Shown here in pieces: positions 6,859 through 11,852 of a stretch of 11,852 nt of DNA. The notes under the pieces are model-generated. The model worked only from the letters and a program-made list of their open reading frames with translations, had not been told where the DNA came from and did not search any database. How positions within the stretch are numbered: position 1 is the first letter of the stretch; each line of letters opens with the position of its first letter. Position numbers and translations under genes: made by a program. Origin of the DNA: Woeseiaceae bacterium (GTDB lineage Bacteria > Pseudomonadota > Gammaproteobacteria > Steroidobacterales > Woeseiaceae); the NCBI GenBank assembly GCA_022866645.1, contig JALHUQ010000385.1, positions 1 through 11,852 of the forward strand, written 5' to 3'.

Positions 6859-6999
6859 TCGGTATTTTCCTCGCCCGCAATGCTTCGATCATCCTATATC
6901 GGCGACGGTTGTTGTCGCGAGATGTTTATCGCGCTGAAATTCCGTATTCTTGCCAGTCACGAGCACACGGACAGACTTGCCGCTTAAGGTCACTGAACT
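6859..6999. promoter_or_regulatory. Divergent promoter region, dehydrogenase/aminotransferase
   Basis: This 141-base gap separates two divergently transcribed genes and must hold both promoters. It contains an inverted repeat, CGCGA (6916-6920) and TCGCG (6929-6933) with an 8-base spacer, which is the size and spacing of a site for a dimeric regulator. I found no convincing -35/-10 pair in either direction. Regulation from the repeat is inference. Confidence 0.35.
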
Positions 7000-8337
7000 A
7001 TGCCTATCCTCACGCCACCAGGATTCATGTCGAATGCCCTGCCAAAAGTGTCGCATGGCGAAGGCTGTTACGTATTCGACTCTACCGGTAAGCGCTACAT
7101 AGACGGCTCTGGAGGGCCGGCCGTATTTTCGCTCGGCCATTCCCACCCCGAGGTGAACGAGGCCATCAAACGGCAACTGGACAAGATCGCGCACGGCTAC
7201 CGATACACGTTTACGAGTGATCCATTGTTCCGACTCAATGAACTGATACAAGCGCAAGTGGGACCTGGTCTCGAGAATATTATTTACGTTTCGAGCGGCT
7301 CCGAAGCGACAGAGTCTGCGCTAAAGATTGCGCTGCAATATCACTGGAATCGAGGAGACAGGAATCGCAGTCGTTTCATCGCCCGGCGACGCTCCTACCA
7401 TGGCAATACACTGGGCGCTTTGTCCGTATCCGGATTTGCCCAACGCAGAAAGCAGTTCGAGGGCAGCTTGATTCCTTGTTCCTTTGTGTCGGCGGCCAAT
7501 GTCTATCGCCCGGCGGTAGCCGGCACTGAAGAAGAATTGTCGCAATTCCTTGCCGACGAACTTGAACAGGAAATTGTGCGTCTGGGTGCCGACAATGTTG
7601 CGGCCTTCATTTTCGAACCGATAGTGGGTGCAGCGGGCGGCGTCGTCCCGGCGCCGGCAGGCTACATACACAAAATTCGAGACGTCTGTGATCGCAATGG
7701 CGTGCTACTCATCGCTGATGAAGTGATGTGCGGTGCAGGACGCTGCGGTACCTGGCGCGCGCTGGAAGCTGACGAGGTCGTGCCGGATATCATGACCACG
7801 GCGAAAAGCCTGGGCGGCGGCTACGTGCCACTGGGCGCCGTATTGTATTCGAACAAAATCAGCGAACCGATCATGAACGTCGACGGCGCGCCCAATACCG
7901 GACACACCTTCACGGGGCACACCCTGGCCTGCGCTGCCGCGGCGATGGTTCAGGAAATCGTGCAACGAGACGGGCTGGTGGATCGGGTAAAAGTGCAAGG
8001 CGTATCGCTGCTTTCGGCTGTTCAGCAAGCCCTGGGCAACATTGAATCTGTCGGCGACATTCGCGGCCGTGGGCATTTTGTCGGCATTGAGTTTGTGTCT
8101 GACCGGACGACGAAACTACCCTTCGATCCCGCGTTGCAGCTCACCGAAAAAATCAGGGCCAGGACGCTTCAAGCGGGGCTCATTTGTTATCCGGTCAGCG
8201 GCACCGTCGACGGCGTCGGTGGCGACGCCGCGATCATCGCGCCGCCTTACAACGCCAGCCGCTCGGAGCTGGAAGAAATCGTCGACAAATTCGCGACGGG
8301 CGTGTCGCTCGCACTGGCTGACATCAACGCTGCCTGA
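7000..8337 (+). CDS. Class III (omega-type) aminotransferase
   Basis: This 445-residue PLP aminotransferase belongs to fold type I, class III, the group that includes beta-alanine:pyruvate, GABA, putrescine and DAPA aminotransferases. The PLP lysine is K269 in TTAKSLGGGYVPLGA. The pyridine-nitrogen aspartate is D240 in LIADEV, the phosphate-binding loop is SSGSEATE (98-105), the ring-stacking tyrosine is in SYHGNT (132-137), and the partner-subunit threonine region is HTFTGH. These positions fit the class but do not fix the donor amine. ATG 7000 follows TAAGGT at 6985-6990, ten bases upstream. The gene stops 8 bases from the stop of the second amidohydrolase, convergent to it. Next to a beta-keto-acid cleavage enzyme, an attractive role is conversion of a beta-amino acid to a beta-keto acid; a diamine or GABA aminotransferase role is the alternative. 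Confidence 0.9.
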   Translation: MPILTPPGFMSNALPKVSHGEGCYVFDSTGKRYIDGSGGPAVFSLGHSHPEVNEAIKRQLDKIAHGYRYTFTSDPLFRLNELIQAQVGPGLENIIYVSSGSEATESALKIALQYHWNRGDRNRSRFIARRRSYHGNTLGALSVSGFAQRRKQFEGSLIPCSFVSAANVYRPAVAGTEEELSQFLADELEQEIVRLGADNVAAFIFEPIVGAAGGVVPAPAGYIHKIRDVCDRNGVLLIADEVMCGAGRCGTWRALEADEVVPDIMTTAKSLGGGYVPLGAVLYSNKISEPIMNVDGAPNTGHTFTGHTLACAAAAMVQEIVQRDGLVDRVKVQGVSLLSAVQQALGNIESVGDIRGRGHFVGIEFVSDRTTKLPFDPALQLTEKIRARTLQAGLICYPVSGTVDGVGGDAAIIAPPYNASRSELEEIVDKFATGVSLALADINAA

Positions 8338-8345
8338 GAAAGGCG

Positions 8346-9368
8346 CTACGTGGCCTGAAACCCCGCCAAAAATGATGCGAGGTTCGGCCCAAGTGCATCG
8401 CTGAGGTAACCACCTTCCTGCACAATCACGGTTGGCAAGGCTAGCGCCGCCAGTTGCGCTCCAATGCGCGCGAAACCTGCTGTTGTGATTTTCATGCCCT
8501 GATACGGATCGTCTTCGTGGGCGTCCAGTCCCAGTGCAATGACAATGGCATCAGGCGAATAACGACTCACCGCGTGAATCGCGTCATCCAGGACCTTCAG
8601 ATAATTGTCGTCGCCAATGCCGCGCGCTAGTGGAAAATTGATATTGCAGCCGTCTCCCGCACCAGTACCGGTTTCGTTGGCGTACCCCCAGAAGAAAGGA
8701 TAGAAACGGATCGGATCGGCGTGTAAGGACACTGTTAATACGTCATCCCGTTCATAAAATATTCTCTGCGTACCGTTGCCGTGATGAACATCAACATCAA
8801 TAATCGCCACGCGAGAATACTTGGCCAGTAGTTGTTGCGCGGCGATCGCGCTGTTATTGAGATAACAAAACCCACCGGCAATATCCTGCGATGCGTGGTG
8901 CCCCGGAGGACGAGACAGCGCGTAGCATGCGTTCTCGCCCGACATGACCTGTTGCGCAGCATGCGCCGCCGTCATTGCGCTCCAGCGGGCGCTGTGCCAG
9001 GTTTCCGCCGCGATCGGACACGATGCATCGTAAACATGAAAGCCGACCTGCCCTACCGCGGATTTCGGATAGCCATCATTGCGATCGATGGGGTGAACAT
9101 TGGGAATAACTTCCTTCGATGCACCATCAATTCTCGACCAGCGCGTGTAAATATTTTGCAGGAACGTGATGTACCGGGAGGTGTGAATTGCGGCGATAAC
9201 ATCGTCGCCATAGTCAGCCGGCGATTCCAGTTGTAGTCCGCATTCAAGTGCCGCGGCGAGCAATCGATCGGCGCGTTCGGGCACTTCCGGATTTGCCAGC
9301 TTCGCGCCTGAGGACAGGTACGACTCCGGATCATGGTCCTGCTGCTTGTCGGAAAATATGACTTTCAT
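8346..9368 (-). CDS. Second HDAC-fold amidohydrolase, acetylpolyamine amidohydrolase-like
   Basis: This 340-residue zinc deacetylase is a diverged paralogue of the protein at 1307-2338. The catalytic set is intact: tandem histidines H157-H158 (SRPPGHHAS), zinc ligands D193, H195 (IIDVDVHHGNGT) and D282 (LGLDA), and Y321 (QEGGY). The L1 loop (about 80-108) differs in sequence from the first copy, which suggests a different acyl-amine substrate. The closest functional analogues I can name are the paired Pseudomonas aeruginosa enzymes that deacetylate acetylputrescine and acetylcadaverine. It is the last gene of the operon transporter, BKACE enzyme, amidohydrolase, 22 bases after the BKACE stop. 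GGA lies about eight bases before ATG 9368. Sharing an operon with a beta-keto-acid cleavage enzyme makes deacetylation of an acetamido acid or its CoA ester a serious possibility. Confidence 0.92.
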   Translation of the reverse strand: MKVIFSDKQQDHDPESYLSSGAKLANPEVPERADRLLAAALECGLQLESPADYGDDVIAAIHTSRYITFLQNIYTRWSRIDGASKEVIPNVHPIDRNDGYPKSAVGQVGFHVYDASCPIAAETWHSARWSAMTAAHAAQQVMSGENACYALSRPPGHHASQDIAGGFCYLNNSAIAAQQLLAKYSRVAIIDVDVHHGNGTQRIFYERDDVLTVSLHADPIRFYPFFWGYANETGTGAGDGCNINFPLARGIGDDNYLKVLDDAIHAVSRYSPDAIVIALGLDAHEDDPYQGMKITTAGFARIGAQLAALALPTVIVQEGGYLSDALGPNLASFLAGFQAT

Positions 9369-9390
9369 TCTTTCGTTCCAGAGCTAGCCG

Positions 9391-10323
9391 TCAAAAGTTG
9401 ACCTTGTCAGCGCCTTTCAAATTAAGCATCTCACGTGCCTCGGACGGGCTAGCGACCTCATAACCGAGCTCTTCGACGATGCGCCGAATCTTCCGCACCT
9501 GCTCCGCATTGCTGGTGGCCAGTTGCTCCTTGCCGATCAACAAACTGTCCTCAAGACCGACGCGGACATTGCCGCCCATTATTGCCCCCAGGGTCGCGAG
9601 ATGGATTTGCATACGTCCGGCGGCCAAAACAGAAAACCGGTAATTGTCACCCAGCAATCGGTCCGCGGTCGCTTTCATGTGCATCAGGCTTTGCGGCGAC
9701 GCGTCGATACCGCCGAGTACTCCCAGAACGAACTGCACGAAGACGGGCTTCTTGATCACGTTCTCGCGCAGATAAAAAGCCAGGGTTTGTATATGGCCAA
9801 CGTCATAGCACTCGAACTCGAAACGTGTGCCACAGCCTTCGCCGAGCGTTTCGAAAATCTCTTCAATGTTGGCGAAGGTATTTTGAAACACGACGTCTCG
9901 TGTAGCCTCCAGGAGTTTCGGCTCCCATTCAAACTTCCATTCGTCATAGCGCTTTAACAGCGGAAACAAACCGAAGTTCATTGATCCCATGTTCAGTGAT
10001 GCCATCTCGGGTTCGGCGAGTTTCGGCGCTGCAAGACGTTGCTCCAGCGTCATCAGGGAACTGCCACCGGTCGTGATATTGATGACTGCGTCGCAACGCC
10101 GTTTGATCTCCGGCAGGAATTGCATAAACACATCCGGATCGGCGGTCGGTTGGCCTGTCGCTGGATTTCGCGCGTGCAAATGTAATATGGATGCACCGGC
10201 CAGCGCTGCGTCGACTGCCTGGTCCGCGATTTCCTTCGGCGTAACCGGCAGGTGTGGACTCATGGTCGGCGTATGAATGGAGCCGGTGACGGCGCAAGTA
10301 ATAATAATTTTGTTGGACATCAT
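9391..10323 (-). CDS. BKACE family (DUF849) beta-keto acid cleavage enzyme
   Basis: This 310-residue TIM-barrel zinc enzyme belongs to the family typified by Kce, the 3-keto-5-aminohexanoate cleavage enzyme of lysine fermentation. These enzymes react a beta-keto acid with acetyl-CoA to give acetoacetate and the shortened acyl-CoA. Zinc ligands are H48 and H50 (LHLHAR) and E258 (VGLEDS). Other family blocks are NITTGG, ASLNMGSMNFG and VQFVLGVLGG. The N-terminal GSIHTP segment differs from the GAETT of Kce, whose glutamate recognises the substrate amino group, so the substrate is probably not 3-keto-5-aminohexanoate. Carnitine-type or acetamido-type keto acids are possible. ATG 10323 or ATG 10320 may be the start; the transporter stop lies one base upstream, implying translational coupling. 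The following gene is the second amidohydrolase. Confidence 0.93.
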   Translation of the reverse strand: MMSNKIIITCAVTGSIHTPTMSPHLPVTPKEIADQAVDAALAGASILHLHARNPATGQPTADPDVFMQFLPEIKRRCDAVINITTGGSSLMTLEQRLAAPKLAEPEMASLNMGSMNFGLFPLLKRYDEWKFEWEPKLLEATRDVVFQNTFANIEEIFETLGEGCGTRFEFECYDVGHIQTLAFYLRENVIKKPVFVQFVLGVLGGIDASPQSLMHMKATADRLLGDNYRFSVLAAGRMQIHLATLGAIMGGNVRVGLEDSLLIGKEQLATSNAEQVRKIRRIVEELGYEVASPSEAREMLNLKGADKVNF

Positions 10324-10324
10324 C

Positions 10325-11596
10325 CTAATCGCTCATGGGCTCATCGGCACGAATAAATAACCACAGCATCGCGCCGATTACCGCGAATACTGAGCCGGTC
10401 GCCATCGCGGCTGCCCATCCGAACAGCCCAGCGGTCACCGGAACCAGTACTCCGCCAAGCACACCGGGAATGTTCGCACCGGTGTTCAAAATGCCGGTTG
10501 CCACAGAGGCGTGTCGCCCGGATACGGCCATCGTCGCAACCCAAATCGGGGCTTCGGTCATCTGGTTACAGCCAAACGACAGACACAGGAACACGACGCT
10601 CAGCACAGGATTGCCGGATACGGCGCCAAGATAGAGAAAGACGGCCGACGCCAGCAGCCCGGCCATCGTCAGCAGTCGCGGTCCACTGCGGATGCCCAGA
10701 CGTCGCACGAGAATATCGCAGAGTATGCCGCCTGCGGTCGCGCCGACTGCACCGAGTATCCATTGCGCCGAAACGAACAATCCGGCGTCCGTATTCGATA
10801 GACCCTTTATGTCGGTGAGATAGAAGAAAAACCAACTGAAGAAAAGATAGAACACGTAATTCATGCAAAAGTAACTGCCGGTAATCAACAGCACATTGCG
10901 GTTCTTGAGCGCCACCTTCCACGCGCCCTTTTCTGGAACGTGTCCGGCCGCCGGCCGGTCTGAAGCAATCAGGGCTAGCTCTTCATCCGTTATCTGCGGA
11001 TGGTCCTTCGGGTCGTCCGTTACGTAGCTATGAAAAATGATCGCGACCAGCAATCCCACGGGCGCGGTAATCAGCAAAGCCGATCTCCACCCATAGGCGC
11101 CCATAAGCCAGACAATGATCGGCGCCGTCGCCGCGGCGCCTAGAGTGAGGCCAGTGCTGGTGAGTCCGTTAGACAGACCCCATTGCCGCAGCGGAAACCA
11201 GCTGGCGATGGTCCCGCCGATGGTGACCGGAAAAAAAGGCGCGTGTAAGGCGCCAACCAGAAAGCGGGTCACTATCAAGGCTGCAACGATCGTCGCAACG
11301 GACAACACCTCGTTGCCCGGAATGGCCGCCGTTATGACGGTTAGCACGGTCCAGGCCACAGCAATGAGCGTAATGGTGAATCGCGGCCCGTATTTGTAGC
11401 CAAAAATACCGCCCGGGACTTGAAAAATGGCGTAGCCGGCGGCAAACGCCGAAAACACCATGCCCAGCTGGTATTCGTTCATGCCGAGGTCGTGCATCAT
11501 TGTTTCGCTGACGATGTTGAAATTTGTGCGCAACACGTACGCGATCGCACTCGCGAAAACGAGAATGGCAAGAACGACCCAGCGAATACCTTTCAT
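10325..11596 (-). CDS. MFS transporter, anion:cation symporter-like, 12 helices
   Basis: This 423-residue inner-membrane carrier has twelve predicted hydrophobic segments split six and six by a charged central loop (about 193-230). The first-loop MFS signature appears as GYKYGPR at 66-72, and TM4 has the RFLVGALHAPFFPV stretch typical of the ACS group (hexuronate, glucarate and other carboxylate importers). A substrate carrying a carboxylate is therefore more likely than a pure polyamine. It is the first gene of an operon with the BKACE enzyme and an amidohydrolase, so it probably imports their substrate. No Shine-Dalgarno sequence precedes ATG 11596. The promoter found just upstream would start transcription at or next to the start codon. 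Confidence 0.88.
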   Translation of the reverse strand: MKGIRWVVLAILVFASAIAYVLRTNFNIVSETMMHDLGMNEYQLGMVFSAFAAGYAIFQVPGGIFGYKYGPRFTITLIAVAWTVLTVITAAIPGNEVLSVATIVAALIVTRFLVGALHAPFFPVTIGGTIASWFPLRQWGLSNGLTSTGLTLGAAATAPIIVWLMGAYGWRSALLITAPVGLLVAIIFHSYVTDDPKDHPQITDEELALIASDRPAAGHVPEKGAWKVALKNRNVLLITGSYFCMNYVFYLFFSWFFFYLTDIKGLSNTDAGLFVSAQWILGAVGATAGGILCDILVRRLGIRSGPRLLTMAGLLASAVFLYLGAVSGNPVLSVVFLCLSFGCNQMTEAPIWVATMAVSGRHASVATGILNTGANIPGVLGGVLVPVTAGLFGWAAAMATGSVFAVIGAMLWLFIRADEPMSD

Positions 11597-11603
11597 CGGG
11601 GCT

Positions 11604-11632
11604 AATATAGCCTATGCCCCGGGGCCTGATAA
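11604..11632 (-). promoter_or_regulatory. Promoter of the transporter operon, leaderless or nearly so
   Basis: Read on the minus strand, TTATCA (11627-11632, four of six to the -35 consensus) and TATATT (11604-11609, five of six to the -10) are separated by exactly 17 bases. Transcription would begin at about 11597, directly before ATG 11596. The spacer contains a perfect 10-base palindrome, GCCCCGGGGC (11616-11625), which could be a regulator site. The whole divergent gap to the next gene is only 54 bases. Confidence 0.42.
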
Positions 11633-11650
11633 GAAAGAGAGTCATTAAAT

Positions 11651-11852
11651 ATGAAAAGCAGACTATGGCTGGCCAGCCTGTTGATCCTCCCAGCACTGGC
11701 GATAGCCGACGTGGAGTGTCTTCTTTGGTGATGGCGCGCCGGAGATAACGTGGCGTCCGCAATTCATAGAGGTGCTCGAGGACGGTACTCTGGCGCTTTC
11801 AAGAGGTCCTTATCGTATGACCACCGCGAATGCCGAAGGTGTGTCAACGGAA
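11651..11852 (+). pseudogene. Broken secreted NTF2/DUF4440-like gene (3' end outside window)
   Basis: ATG 11651 opens a frame with a good signal peptide, MKSRLWLASLLILPALAIAD, but it meets TGA at 11729-11731 after 26 codons. From 11706 another frame is open to the window end and reads like a real protein: FFGDGAPEITWRPQFIEVL, then EDGTLALSRGPYRMTT. That pattern resembles the later strands of DUF4440/SnoaL-like proteins, where a trial-like GDLGYTxGPY motif is common. This second frame has TAG at 11703-11705 and no start codon before the homology, so it cannot be expressed alone. The helical N-terminal part expected between signal peptide and FFGDG is also missing. A deletion that changed frame explains both facts; an assembly error is possible. 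It is divergent from the transporter operon. Confidence 0.5.

Overview
The window looks like chromosomal DNA of a gammaproteobacterium with mid-range GC content (judged by eye, not computed). The reasons are a CbpA/CbpM chaperone pair, a single-domain DgkA and a PuuB-type oxidase. The exact lineage cannot be settled from this sequence. No RNA gene, insertion sequence or CRISPR array was seen.

Left edge (1-1020): the 3' end of a cbpA-type co-chaperone gene runs directly into cbpM. Convergent to them, with 9 bases between the stop codons, is a 95-residue protein of the encapsulated-ferritin (EncFtn) family. It ends before the cargo-loading tail and has no encapsulin gene beside it.

Middle (1121-8337): a 54-residue one-helix membrane protein too short for routine ORF calling; an acetylpolyamine amidohydrolase (aphA) whose catalytic residues fall at the same positions as in the Mycoplana ramosa enzyme; a PLP lyase whose specificity residues identify it as tyrosine phenol-lyase, not tryptophanase; dgkA on the minus strand; a PuuB-like FAD amine oxidase on plus; a zinc alcohol dehydrogenase on minus; and a class III aminotransferase on plus. 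Several of these alternate in strand and are separate transcription units.

Right part (11596 down to 8346, minus strand): a compact operon of an MFS transporter, a DUF849/BKACE beta-keto-acid cleavage enzyme (1-base gap) and a second HDAC-fold amidohydrolase (22-base gap). It appears to be driven by a promoter placed so that the transcript would be leaderless or nearly so. Divergent from it is a broken, window-truncated gene with a signal peptide and a later NTF2/DUF4440-like frame.

Taken together this is an amine and acetyl-amine catabolic region. The most specific hypothesis is that transporter, aminotransferase, BKACE enzyme and deacetylase carry out degradation of N6-acetyl-beta-lysine (a known osmolyte) or a similar acetylated beta-amino acid: transamination to a beta-keto acid, cleavage with acetyl-CoA to acetoacetate plus an acetamidoacyl-CoA, then deacetylation. 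Those reaction types match the biochemically described beta-lysine route of Pseudomonas B4. This is inference from family assignments and gene order. A general diamine/acetylpolyamine role remains the simpler alternative.
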